Below, piece by piece: positions 35,456-43,661 of a stretch of 64,000 bases of DNA. A model generated the notes under the pieces. The model saw only the letters and a list, made by a program, of their open reading frames with translations. It searched no databases and was not told where the DNA came from. Positions within the stretch are counted from its first letter, which is position 1. Each line of letters begins with the position of its first letter. The translations under genes were made by a program, and so were the position numbers. The stretch comes from Planctomycetota bacterium (GTDB taxonomy: Bacteria; Planctomycetota; Planctomycetia; Pirellulales; Pirellulaceae), in contig JAPLNI010000058.1 of assembly GCA_026692865.1 (NCBI GenBank), forward strand, positions 248,001 to 312,000, in the 5' to 3' direction.

Positions 35456-38266
35456 ATGTTTAGGCTCGCGATATTCCTCCTGTGTAACTTCGTGTTGCTC
35501 ATTCCCGCTCAAGCTCGCCCACATCAAGAATGGGTGGAGCTAATGCGGCATGTGGTTGAGTTCTCAACAACAATCGATCTATCTGCTACGAAGTCGCGTA
35601 TCGATGATGGATCGACTAGCAAAGCCTCTTCCGAGAGTGATAGCGCCCCTGATGCACTCGCTTCGCTGATTCAATTCAACAAGACCATTCCCACGCCCGA
35701 AGAATTCCTCGGCTATGAGCTAGGGTCGAAGCATATTCGGCATGATGAGTTGGTCTCCTATGTGACGTTGCTTTCGACTCTTTCACCGCGATTTCACTTA
35801 TTGGAGATCGGAAAAACTTTCGAAGGCCGCAAGCTACTGACAGTGGTAGTCGCAAAACCGTTCTCAGGTGCAACCGTTGGTTCGAGCGACAAGCAAAAGG
35901 CTCAAGAATCTCTTGCTGCGGCGGCACGTCTTCGTAGGCAATGGCTGGAAAGCAAGCCGGGTGACGACGCGTTTAAGAATCAGGTTCCAAGCGTCGCTTA
36001 CTTTGCCTACAGTGTCCATGGAAACGAAGCCTCGCCCTCGAACGCAGCCATGCTTCTGCTTTATCTTCTTGCCGCATCCGAGGGGGATTGGATCGAAGGG
36101 ATCCTGGACCAGTCGATTGTGCTTGTGGATCCATGCCTCAATCCGGATGGTTATGATCGATTCGTTCAATGGCTGAGGAACAACCAAGGCTCAATCGTTT
36201 CGTCCGATCCCAGCGATCGCGAGCACAACGAAACCTCTCCTAGCAGCCGAACCAATCACTTTGGGTTCGACCTCAATCGCGATTGGCTTCCAGCTACACA
36301 ACCTGAGACACGCTCGCGATTAAAAGTCTATTACGAATGGTTGCCGAACCTTATCCTTGATCTGCATGAGATGGGGGCATCGCAAAGCCTATTCTTTCAA
36401 CCTGGAATCGAAGGGCGCGATCATCCGGCAACTCCTCCTTTTGTCCGCGATACAACCAGACGAATCGCCCAGAACTTCTCGACATTACTTGACGACGTCG
36501 GCGAACGCCATTTTACCAATCAACGATTCGATGACTTCTATCCAGGCAAAGGCTCCACCTTTCCCGACTTACATGGAGGCGTTGGAATCCTAATCGAACA
36601 AGGCAGTTCCGCTGGGTTGATTCAGAACCACGGTGAAGGGACACGGACCTTTGCCGAGACCGTTGCGAATCCATTGCGACTCAGCATTGCTGCTCTATCT
36701 TCCTTGCAACGTGAGCACCGATCCCTCATGGAGTATCAAAGGCAATTCTATCTTGAGAATCGAAACGGTGATTTCAAAACAAGTTCAACATCGCGTCCTT
36801 CCCCGCAGTCCATCCTATTTCGTATTCCAGAGGACAAGCGCATTGCTGACGAGTGGTTTAAGACGCTTGCGATCCATCAGATTGAAATGTTTCAGTTGTC
36901 GAACTCCGAGACGATTGAAGGGATCTCTTGGACCACTGAATCAACCTGGGTTATTCCCGTTAGACAATCCGAGTCGCGTTTTTTAAATGCCATGATCGAC
37001 AGGCAAAAAGACTTCGCGTTTTCAAAGTTCTATGACGTTTCTGCATGGAGTATCGCGGATGCTTTTGGACTCGATTGGGTCGCTATAGATAAGGATGTCA
37101 CCTTAGGTCCAAAGATCAAAGAAAGCCACGCCAGCAACTCTAAACTCAAAAATAAAGAGAAGCGATCATTCAAACAAATTGCGGCCGAGTGTTCCGTCAC
37201 GTCGGTCGATTCGGGGATGTCGATTGACGGTATGTCGCTCATGCAAGCGTTATCAAATAATTCTTTGCCAGTGCGTATCAGTTCTTCTTCGATCGAACTT
37301 AATACGCCCAACGAGGCTGCGTTTTCATTTTCGGCTGGGAGTTTATTCTTGCTAAAAGCCGACGTGATCAAATCCGCGACCCCAAAAACTCCGTTGATCC
37401 AAGTCGACCAAGCAGACCTATGGGAAAAGGCAATCGAGATGTTTGATAAACTTTGTAGCGATCACGGTTTCAATGCGGTTGCATTACAAGGCGGACTTTC
37501 AAAAACAGGTATCGATCTGGGAAGCAGTGATCTTAAACGACTACAACTTCCTCGCGTGGGTGTCGTGCTGGACGATGAAGCGAACACAAATTCGGCTGGT
37601 TCTATGTGGTATGTTTTCGATCAAGTCTTTCAATGGCCCGTTGTACGCGTTGATCGCTTGGCGCTCGACACTGCTGCCTTACGAAGGTTCGATGTTCTTG
37701 TGCTTCCCGATTCAAATAAGTCATCGTTGAAGCTCAAGGACGATTCCGCGTTACAATCATGGTTGCTCGGAGGGGGCCACTTAATCGCCATCGGCAGTTC
37801 TGTTTTTGACGTCCAGCGAGTGCTTAAGCCAATTGAACTCCCCGTCGTCGAGGATGATTATGCTCGAGTCCCACCGGATTCAAAGTTCAGTAAGTTTCCA
37901 GATTTGCAAGTTGCCAAAAGTGATGTGCCAGGGGTTCTCTTTCGAGCGAATTTGGTCCGCGAAAACTTGAAGACTGCATCAAAGATTGCAAAGAATTTTG
38001 CTTATACCCAGCAGGGTTCCTTCTGTGCCATGGATCTCGACTCGACCGACTCATCCATCTGGAGACCGATCGCGAAACTCCAAGAAGCAAGTTGGTTAGC
38101 CGGTTATTTACCCGAGGAGGATAACGCGATAATGGCGGGGAAGTCGGTGATCGCTCAAGGGTTTATCGGTCACGGAAAAGTCACGCTGATGACTTTCGAC
38201 CCGACTTTCCGCGGGTACTCCTGGGATGCAGTGAGCGTTCTAAAAGCCATCTTGCTATCGCATTAG
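35456..38266 (+). CDS. Secreted M14-family zinc carboxypeptidase
   Basis: About 936 residues from the ATG at 35456 (MFRLAIFLLCNFVLLIPAQA, a signal peptide); a TTG at 35432 would place eight residues before it. M14 zinc ligands are visible: YSVHGNEASPSNAAML supplies HxxE, and LDLHEMGAS supplies the third His. FDLNRDWLPATQPETR gives the substrate-binding Asn-Arg, and a catalytic Glu is probably in GILIEQGSSAG. The C-terminal ~450 residues include a ThuA/GATase-like stretch (FDVLVLPDSNKSS, LLGGGHLIAIGSS). It probably degrades peptides outside the cytoplasm. It follows the TPR-like gene. Confidence 0.9.
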   Translation: MFRLAIFLLCNFVLLIPAQARPHQEWVELMRHVVEFSTTIDLSATKSRIDDGSTSKASSESDSAPDALASLIQFNKTIPTPEEFLGYELGSKHIRHDELVSYVTLLSTLSPRFHLLEIGKTFEGRKLLTVVVAKPFSGATVGSSDKQKAQESLAAAARLRRQWLESKPGDDAFKNQVPSVAYFAYSVHGNEASPSNAAMLLLYLLAASEGDWIEGILDQSIVLVDPCLNPDGYDRFVQWLRNNQGSIVSSDPSDREHNETSPSSRTNHFGFDLNRDWLPATQPETRSRLKVYYEWLPNLILDLHEMGASQSLFFQPGIEGRDHPATPPFVRDTTRRIAQNFSTLLDDVGERHFTNQRFDDFYPGKGSTFPDLHGGVGILIEQGSSAGLIQNHGEGTRTFAETVANPLRLSIAALSSLQREHRSLMEYQRQFYLENRNGDFKTSSTSRPSPQSILFRIPEDKRIADEWFKTLAIHQIEMFQLSNSETIEGISWTTESTWVIPVRQSESRFLNAMIDRQKDFAFSKFYDVSAWSIADAFGLDWVAIDKDVTLGPKIKESHASNSKLKNKEKRSFKQIAAECSVTSVDSGMSIDGMSLMQALSNNSLPVRISSSSIELNTPNEAAFSFSAGSLFLLKADVIKSATPKTPLIQVDQADLWEKAIEMFDKLCSDHGFNAVALQGGLSKTGIDLGSSDLKRLQLPRVGVVLDDEANTNSAGSMWYVFDQVFQWPVVRVDRLALDTAALRRFDVLVLPDSNKSSLKLKDDSALQSWLLGGGHLIAIGSSVFDVQRVLKPIELPVVEDDYARVPPDSKFSKFPDLQVAKSDVPGVLFRANLVRENLKTASKIAKNFAYTQQGSFCAMDLDSTDSSIWRPIAKLQEASWLAGYLPEEDNAIMAGKSVIAQGFIGHGKVTLMTFDPTFRGYSWDAVSVLKAILLSH

Positions 38267-38417
38267 CAGTCGGCGATCTTACAACCGATGGGAGCGGCGG
38301 GCCAACTAGAAGGAGGTGATGGAGACGGGCTAATTCGAGATGAGTTCATCAAATCCGAGGGAAAAACCTGCCTCCGGTACTTGAACCAAGCTACCAAACG
38401 ATTCCCGAATGCGACCT

Positions 38418-38445
38418 TTGCCAATCTCGCGGATTCCTGTATCAT
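38418..38445 (+). promoter_or_regulatory. Possible promoter of tRNA-Ser
   Basis: TTGCCA (38418-38423) and TATCAT (38440-38445) are separated by 16 bp and lie about 40 bp upstream of the mature tRNA. The match to a sigma-70-type promoter is reasonable but not proof. Confidence 0.45.
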
Positions 38446-38484
38446 CTGCCGATCAAAGGACTTGGACTCCGGTTCAATCCTATT

Positions 38485-38566
38485 GGAGGGTAAGCGAATG
38501 GCTAGCGGCTTCATTGGAAATGAAGTGCCCCGTAAGGGGTTGCGGGTTCGATCCCCGTGCCCTCCG
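38485..38566 (+). tRNA. tRNA-Ser (anticodon GGA)
   Basis: The acceptor stem GGAGGGT pairs with GCCCTCC, discriminator G. The anticodon arm CTTCATTGGAAATGAAG shows a 5-bp stem with GGA in the loop. A long variable arm (TGCCCCGTAAGGGGTT) is typical of class II serine tRNAs, and the T arm GCGGGTTCGATCCCCGT is complete. CCA is not encoded. The D region is about three bases shorter than in E. coli tRNA-Ser and position 8 is A instead of U. Confidence 0.92.
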
Positions 38567-38581
38567 CTTCAGAATCAACCT

Positions 38582-38833
38582 TCATGAAAGAGTATTTTCA
38601 TGATTCTCAGGTTGAAAGGTCGCTAGATGTTTCGGATGTCCCTCAAGAGCACGATCTGACATGCGAATTTCGATAATCGAAAGCACCAGCGAAAGTGCCA
38701 TTACGACTAGGCTTGTCCGGAAGATTGCCTTTCCGACTTGAGCCCACCCAGCAAAAAGCATCCCCATACAGAGCGTGCACAGCAAGATAATCAACGCGCC
38801 GGTTTTGATACCCGGTCTTAATGCATGCGGCAA
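38582..38833 (-). CDS. Small two-helix membrane protein
   Basis: 83 residues with two hydrophobic segments (TGALIILLCTLCMGMLFAGW and RTSLVVMALSLVLSIIE), a short basic start and a polar tail. No family is recognised. It converges on tRNA-Ser with a 15-bp gap. The hydrophobic pattern makes a real small membrane protein more likely than a chance ORF, but evidence is limited. Confidence 0.5.
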   Translation of the reverse strand: MPHALRPGIKTGALIILLCTLCMGMLFAGWAQVGKAIFRTSLVVMALSLVLSIIEIRMSDRALEGHPKHLATFQPENHENTLS

Positions 38834-39182
38834 TAGTTAAGAAGCGATACGAAAGGTAAACCCCGAAAAGCTCTCGAAAAAAACATAAAAGGAATATAGA
38901 AAAGCAACGGAATGTTCGCTTATCACGTAAGAACTTTGGCCTTAGCAGACGAACGTAAAGCGATTGGAAGTGAATCGCTTACTCAACTCGAAGGCTCACG
39001 CGAGGGGACCACATGGGACGCGTCAGACAAATCGCATCAATCAATTGCCCAAGAGGCCGAGACATAATCCAAGCTATTCAGTAGCCCAAAAGTCCGCTCT
39101 CGATTTACAAGGTCATGTTGCTCGAACTATCTCATGCAACAATTCAAGACGAAAGACGACCTGATTTGCTTTTACTTCCGTG
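38834..39182. other. Intergenic region without a recognisable gene
   Basis: 349 bp. One hairpin AAGCGATT/AATCGCTT (38958-38965 and 38973-38980) is the only structure noticed. A 66-codon ORF at 38964-39164 has no support. Confidence 0.5.
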
Positions 39183-39569
39183 TTAGAACGGAGGGTCTGC
39201 GGAATCGTCCAAAGCCGCTTCAGAAAACGAATCATTCGGATCTTCAAACGAATTTGAATCGTTAGACGCCCCTGCCCCGCTGAGCACCTTGAAGCTCATC
39301 GCTTCTGCGCTCAAGAAGTACTTCGTCTCACTCTGGGGATCACGTTGCCATTTTCTCCCGGAGAGTCGATAGACCGCCTCGATCTCATCCCCGAGTTTCA
39401 ACTCATCAGCGCGATCGCACGAGTCGCCCAAAAAATCTAGGGGAATAAAGTTCGTAAACTTTCCCAGGTTTTGCTCCAACACAACCAGGCGTTTTCGGAA
39501 GCCTTTTTGGCCAAAGGTCTTTGTTTCTTCAATCAAGTGGACAAAGCCGCGAACTTTCGAGTCAGACAT
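39183..39569 (-). CDS. DUF3127 domain protein (OB-fold, single-stranded DNA-binding-like)
   Basis: 128 residues. The core GFVHLIEETKTFGQKGFRKR, LKLGDEIEAVYRLSGRKWQ and KYFLSAEAMSFKVL matches the DUF3127 pattern (strand - K/R-rich strand - GDxVxxxxxxxGR.W - aromatic end), an OB-fold-like family sometimes described as SSB-like. The acidic tail ending DDSADPPF resembles the acidic C-terminal tip of SSB proteins, which recruits partners. Binding to nucleic acid is not shown. It stands alone. Confidence 0.75.
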   Translation of the reverse strand: MSDSKVRGFVHLIEETKTFGQKGFRKRLVVLEQNLGKFTNFIPLDFLGDSCDRADELKLGDEIEAVYRLSGRKWQRDPQSETKYFLSAEAMSFKVLSGAGASNDSNSFEDPNDSFSEAALDDSADPPF

Positions 39570-40066
39570 GGAACATCTACCTGCAAAACGGATGGACTAA
39601 TACCTACAAACTTGATTTGCGATGGAAGCGAACCAAGCTCAGAAGAAAGTTTACTGTATTGTGCTCGACACTCCTACAGGGTTACCGAAACCACTTAGCC
39701 AATTCCCTCCGCATACTTGCTGCCCTTACACATAACCCGCTATCGAGTACGCCTCCAGCTCGGGATTCGGTAGCTCAGCCTTTACGAACTCGTGCTCGGC
39801 TCGGCTCGGCTCGGCTCGGCTCGGTTCGGTTCGGTTCGGTTCGGTTCGGTTCGGTTCGGTTCGGTTCGGTTCGTGCACGTGCGCGTACTCGGTTTGCGTT
39901 CGGTTTGCGTTCGAACCGAGAGCTAGGCCGAGAACTACTTCACGCACTTGGAAATACTAAGCAGAAGCTCTTATCAACCTGCGGAGAGGCTGGCCTATGT
40001 GGGGATCTACATACTTCATAATCGCACTGCTACTGACCGAGCGGAGTATGTACAATAAGAATCGCC
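39570..40066. other. Intergenic region with microsatellite upstream of Ser/Thr kinase
   Basis: 497 bp. It holds the pentanucleotide microsatellite (39795-39869), followed by two copies of TCGGTTTGCGT and then TCGAACCGAG, which is complementary to the repeat unit. The ORFs crossing it (39521-40021 plus, 39726-39947 minus) are products of the repeat. The kinase promoter should lie right of it. Confidence 0.6.
39795..39869. repeat. Pentanucleotide microsatellite, (CTCGG)6(TTCGG)9
   Basis: Six perfect CTCGG units (39795-39824) are directly followed by nine perfect TTCGG units (39825-39869). The 75-bp tract differs by one base between its two halves, which implies two rounds of expansion from an interrupted array. 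It ends about 200 bp upstream of the kinase start. Confidence 0.95.
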
Positions 40067-41812
40067 GTGAAGAAGCTGCTCAATTCAGCAGACCTAGCCG
40101 AACAAATTCACCTGTGGTATCCGTCGCGTCAGAGTGCACACTCCATGAGTTCATCGCAGTCGTCTCCATCCAAAGCCATTAGCTTGCCGATTGGGAATTC
40201 ATCTGGTTCGACTTCCAATCCCCAATCGAACCCCATTGCTACAAATTCTACTACGACTTCGGCTGGCTCCAACAAACCCTACGTTGGAATGGATCTGACT
40301 CATCAGTCTATTAACGGTTACCGAGTATTACATCGGCTTGGCGTTGGCGGTATGGCTGAGGTGTATTTGGCTTTTCACGAAACGCTTCAGCGGCATGTCG
40401 CATTAAAAGTCCTTCGAACCGATCTCGCAGCCTCTCCCGATCACGCGACCCGATTTCTTCAAGAGGCTCGTGCAGCGGCTTCCTTAATCCATCCAAACAT
40501 TGTTCAAGTTTACGACGTCGGCAGTTCCGGCAGTCTTCAGTTCATCGCCCAAGAATACATCCCAGGGGTTACGCTACGAAGTTTGATACAACGCAACGGT
40601 ACGCTTGCGGCTTGCGAGGGACTGTCTATCACCCTTCAAATCGCCTCAGCACTTGCGAAAGCCTCTTCCCTTGGTGTAGTTCACCGCGACATCAAACCCG
40701 ATAACATCCTTCTCACGTCAGACGGTGAAGTGAAAGTTGCCGATTTTGGACTCGCTCGCGCTCGATCGCAAAACAGCAACCTTACCGAAGTGGGGGTCGC
40801 GCTGGGAACACCGCTTTACATGAGCCCCGAACAGATCCAAGGTAAACCGGTAGATGCTCGAAGCGATCTCTATTCGCTTGGCGTAACGGCATTTGAAATG
40901 TTTGCCGGACAGCCGCCGTTCCAGGGGGACACGCCTCTGTCCCTTGCGATACAGCATGTGCAAAATGCTCCTCCCGATTTGAGTACGATCCGGCCAGATC
41001 TAGATCAGCAGATCATTGCGATTGTTAATACGTTACTCGCCAAAAATACGGACGATCGATTTGCTTCTGCTACCGATTTAATACGATCTATCCGAAAGGT
41101 TTCTGAGTCGCTTGCTCTTTCGGTTTCGCTAGAACATCCTTATCCATTGAGCGGTATCGTTGTAGATATGCCTACGGTTATCGGGGAGCATACCACTCGA
41201 TTACAAGGGCTCGCTTTGAAGACTTTGCCAGAAGCTCCTACTGGCAGGAGCGGTTGGTCGAAACTTCCGTGGGCTTATGCGGCGATTGTTCTTGCCGTCG
41301 GAGTTTTGTCAGCTTATCTGTCATCGCGTTACGATCGCAAACCCGTCATCGAGCCCCCGCAAACATTGGTCGCAGCAGTAAAAAAACAAGCTGATGTTCG
41401 CGAGCAATTCTTTCATGCCATGCTGTCTAACAGGCCTGCAGATTGGCAAGCTGTCGAGAAGTACTTTCCACCAGAGGACTCTCCGATTCAGAGAAATTAC
41501 AATGTCAAGTCTTGGCTTCACATTGCATGGTCGGCGATTGCGATGGGAAATCCTAACGATGCGATGCAAGCGACTCAAAAAATCTTAAGGACTCCACAAG
41601 TTGAACCAATCATTCGCGTTTCAGCCCTCATTGCTAGGTCGCTCGTCCTTCAGAAGCAAGGTAGCGATCGCGATTCGGCTGAGCAAATGGCCGAAGCGAA
41701 AACCGAGTTTTCTTCCCTGGATGAAAACGATCAAAAGCGAGTTGAGAACTCTCTTCCGACTGCCGCCCTCAATCATTGGTACAGTAGTCAAAAGCTAAGC
41801 AGTAAGCAATAA
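40067..41812 (+). CDS. Membrane-anchored Ser/Thr protein kinase
   Basis: 581 residues from GTG at 40067, or 555 from ATG at 40145. All kinase motifs are intact: LGVGGMAEVYLA (glycine loop), ALKVL (Lys), VVHRDIKPDNIL (catalytic loop), VADFGLARA (metal), GTPLYMSPEQ and SDLYSLGVTAFEMFAGQPPF. A Ser/Thr-rich N-terminus precedes it. One membrane helix (WAYAAIVLAVGVLSAYLSS, about residue 405) separates it from a C-terminal helical domain that resembles TPRs. It phosphorylates unknown targets. Unlike the protein at 14705 it should be active. A 75-bp microsatellite lies upstream. Confidence 0.95.
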   Translation: MKKLLNSADLAEQIHLWYPSRQSAHSMSSSQSSPSKAISLPIGNSSGSTSNPQSNPIATNSTTTSAGSNKPYVGMDLTHQSINGYRVLHRLGVGGMAEVYLAFHETLQRHVALKVLRTDLAASPDHATRFLQEARAAASLIHPNIVQVYDVGSSGSLQFIAQEYIPGVTLRSLIQRNGTLAACEGLSITLQIASALAKASSLGVVHRDIKPDNILLTSDGEVKVADFGLARARSQNSNLTEVGVALGTPLYMSPEQIQGKPVDARSDLYSLGVTAFEMFAGQPPFQGDTPLSLAIQHVQNAPPDLSTIRPDLDQQIIAIVNTLLAKNTDDRFASATDLIRSIRKVSESLALSVSLEHPYPLSGIVVDMPTVIGEHTTRLQGLALKTLPEAPTGRSGWSKLPWAYAAIVLAVGVLSAYLSSRYDRKPVIEPPQTLVAAVKKQADVREQFFHAMLSNRPADWQAVEKYFPPEDSPIQRNYNVKSWLHIAWSAIAMGNPNDAMQATQKILRTPQVEPIIRVSALIARSLVLQKQGSDRDSAEQMAEAKTEFSSLDENDQKRVENSLPTAALNHWYSSQKLSSKQ

Positions 41813-41857
41813 CATATTGAAGCTGGTACTCCATAGCGAAAAACCATCAGAAGATGA

Positions 41858-41876
41858 TGAGCCTGAGACGCTAGCC
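41858..41876. repeat. Half-site of the GCTAGCGCC/GGCTCA palindromic repeat family
   Basis: TGAGCCTGAGACGCTAGCC matches the left arm of the full copies. It lies between the kinase and FabZ-like genes, with no clear right arm. Confidence 0.5.
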
Positions 41877-41964
41877 GATTTTCTTGCGGCGTTTTCGGCA
41901 AGCGTCTCCTTTTCAGCAGCTATACATCAATTTGCTCTCTGTTTTCCCCGCCCCTTTGAGGCGC

Positions 41965-42408
41965 TCACTCCGGAGACGCAACGGTGCACGCGAAGTCGAG
42001 CCTCGCCGCTAGTTTGCCATCAACAGTTACCTTGCCCGTCATGAAATAGGCAGTTGAGACAACTTCATTAAGTGTTATTTCCATTTGAATCGTGTCACCG
42101 GGCCGAACCATCTTTTTGAACTTCACGTTATCCAATCGAGTTGCGACAGGGACGGCCCCCTCTTTAGGAGTGAATTGGCTCAGCAATATCGCTCCGCTCT
42201 GAAGACAACACTCGCACAAAATCACACCAGGTACGAGCGGATAATTCGGAAAGTGCCCCTGAACAAAAAAATCTGAAGGCGAAAAGGTCTTCTGACAAAC
42301 GATTCGCTTTTCGGTTTGCTCAATCACACAATCCACCAATAGCATTGGGGCACGGTGCGGTATTGCATCGTAAATCAAAGAAAGAGAGTTGGTCATGTCA
42401 GTTGACAT
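41965..42408 (-). CDS. FabZ-like 3-hydroxyacyl-ACP dehydratase
   Basis: 147 residues with the hot-dog fold of FabZ. The start YDAIPHRAPMLLVDCV and the catalytic-site GHFPNYPLVPGVILCECCLQ (H52 and E66 as the catalytic pair) are clear. FabZ dehydrates 3-hydroxyacyl-ACP in fatty acid elongation. The protein is a little divergent from canonical FabZ (Cys-rich CECC segment), and other fatty acid genes are not adjacent, so a paralogue serving another acyl pathway is possible. Confidence 0.88.
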   Translation of the reverse strand: MSTDMTNSLSLIYDAIPHRAPMLLVDCVIEQTEKRIVCQKTFSPSDFFVQGHFPNYPLVPGVILCECCLQSGAILLSQFTPKEGAVPVATRLDNVKFKKMVRPGDTIQMEITLNEVVSTAYFMTGKVTVDGKLAARLDFACTVASPE

Positions 42409-43043
42409 CGTGTGAGAGACTTTCAGCAGGACACTAGGAAAACAGCCGCATATCGAATTGCGAGCAACACTTGACCAATGATAAACGCTCCAACTGCGTT
42501 CTGCATAGTCGCAGTCTCGAACCGTGATGGCCCCTAAGGAACATCAAAGAGCTGCTGACGCTAGCCGCGTAGTTAGGCGTTTAGATGCGCTAGCGCAAAC
42601 GAGTGGTCAGTCGTTTGAACTCGGCTACGGAAACGATGTTTTTGTGAGACAACCACCCGTCGCGTAAGAAACACAAAGCGTTCTCGCATCACATCGCACC
42701 CTCACGCCCTATTATCATTGTCTCGGCCATAGAACAGCCGAATTCATACGCATTTAGGCGTTCCCAAGCTCACATATCTCCCCTCTTTTCAACTTTCAGT
42801 GGCATTTTTGGACATTTGCTGTCAAATAAACAGCCGATTCTTAAGATTTTTAAAAAAGGTATATTGCCAAGCTAGCGAAGTTGTTACACTGAGCTGGTTG
42901 GTGAAGTGCTAGGTCAAGCTGCGTTAGATTCCGTCGGAATCGGTTTGTTCTTCTGACTCTTTCGCCAGAGTTGCTCGCAAGTCCTGCCTTTTTAGCGAGC
43001 CAAGCAGCAACGTTAGTGTTAGTTTTTTTGGGAGTTTGGGATT
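42409..43043. other. Long upstream region of the RRM gene
   Basis: 635 bp between the divergent FabZ-like and RRM genes. A degenerate copy of the GCTAGC repeat lies at 42553-42596. The last ~120 bp look like a structured leader: GATTCC/GGAATC (42927-42941), GCTCGC/GCGAGC (42973-43000) and GTTGCT/AGCAAC (42970-43011). A possible -35 TTGCCA / -10 TACACT pair lies near 42867-42893. ORFs on the minus strand here (42924-43430) are antisense shadows. Confidence 0.5.
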
Positions 43044-43403
43044 TTGGGTAAGAAACTTTATGTCGGTAACCTGTCTTATGGTGTTACCAACCAAAGCTTG
43101 GAAGAAATGTTTGCAGAGTTCGGTGCGGTACGCAGCGCTCAAGTGATTCAAGACCGCGACACAGGTCGCAGCAAGGGTTTTGGATTCGTCGAAATGACAG
43201 ATGAAAACGGTGCTCGTGATGCGATCAACGGATTGCATGACAAAGAAGTCGAAGGTCGTCGACTGACTGTCAACGAAGCTCGCCCACGTGAAGATCGTGG
43301 CGGCGGTGGCGGCGGTGGCGGCGGCGGATATCGTGGCGGTGGAGGCGGAGGTGGTCGCGGTGGAGACCGTGGCGATCGAGGCGGATACGGCGGACGTCGA
43401 TAG
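43044..43403 (+). CDS. Glycine-rich RRM RNA-binding protein
   Basis: 119 residues starting at TTG 43044, with GGGAG nine bases upstream. One RNA recognition motif spans about residues 2-80: RNP2 is KLYVGNL and RNP1 is KGFGFVEM. A Gly/Arg-rich tail follows (GGGGGGGGGYRGGGGGGGRG, in part), ending GYGGRR. Such proteins in cyanobacteria and planctomycetes resemble eukaryotic GR-RBPs and are often cold-induced. A long structured leader and a strong terminator bracket the gene, so it is monocistronic. Cold control is inference. Confidence 0.95.
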   Translation: MGKKLYVGNLSYGVTNQSLEEMFAEFGAVRSAQVIQDRDTGRSKGFGFVEMTDENGARDAINGLHDKEVEGRRLTVNEARPREDRGGGGGGGGGGYRGGGGGGGRGGDRGDRGGYGGRR

Positions 43404-43433
43404 GAAAAGTTTTTTAAAACTAAAAATCAATGA

Positions 43434-43466
43434 ATGGCAAGTTGAGAAATTAACTTGCCATTTTTC
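43434..43466 (+). terminator. Rho-independent terminator of the RRM gene
   Basis: ATGGCAAGTT (43434-43443) and AACTTGCCAT (43452-43461) form a perfect 10-bp stem with an 8-nt loop, followed by a T run to 43465. It lies about 30 bp after the RRM stop. Confidence 0.9.
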
Positions 43467-43661
43467 GTATCCTTCCTTAAAGATGCCCCTTTTTTAGAAC
43501 CAGCTTCTATCTAACGTATTCAATCTGGGCGTTCTGCGCGATCTAGCCGCCGTTTGGGCTCTCGGGGGTTTAGCTACCCAAAGGCAAGACTCTCTGTGTA
43601 AAACTCTCCAATGAACCCAATATTCCGGAAACGCTTCACAAATCTTTAAGGTGCAATAACC

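Noticed and set aside
38263-38587. Two overlapping ORFs around the tRNA-Ser gene
   Set aside because: Both run into or through the tRNA; neither has a family feature.
39726-39947. Possible CRISPR array at the repeat block
   Set aside because: The 5-bp units are directly adjacent with no spacers, so this is a microsatellite.
39521-40021. 166-codon plus-strand ORF across the microsatellite
   Set aside because: Its middle is only the repeat read as a five-residue repeat, the flanks show no motif and it overlaps the DUF3127 gene start on the other strand.
42924-43430. 168-codon minus-strand ORF opposite the RRM gene
   Set aside because: The Ser/Thr/Ala-rich sequence is the antisense reading of the Gly-rich tail; the RRM frame has clear RNP motifs.
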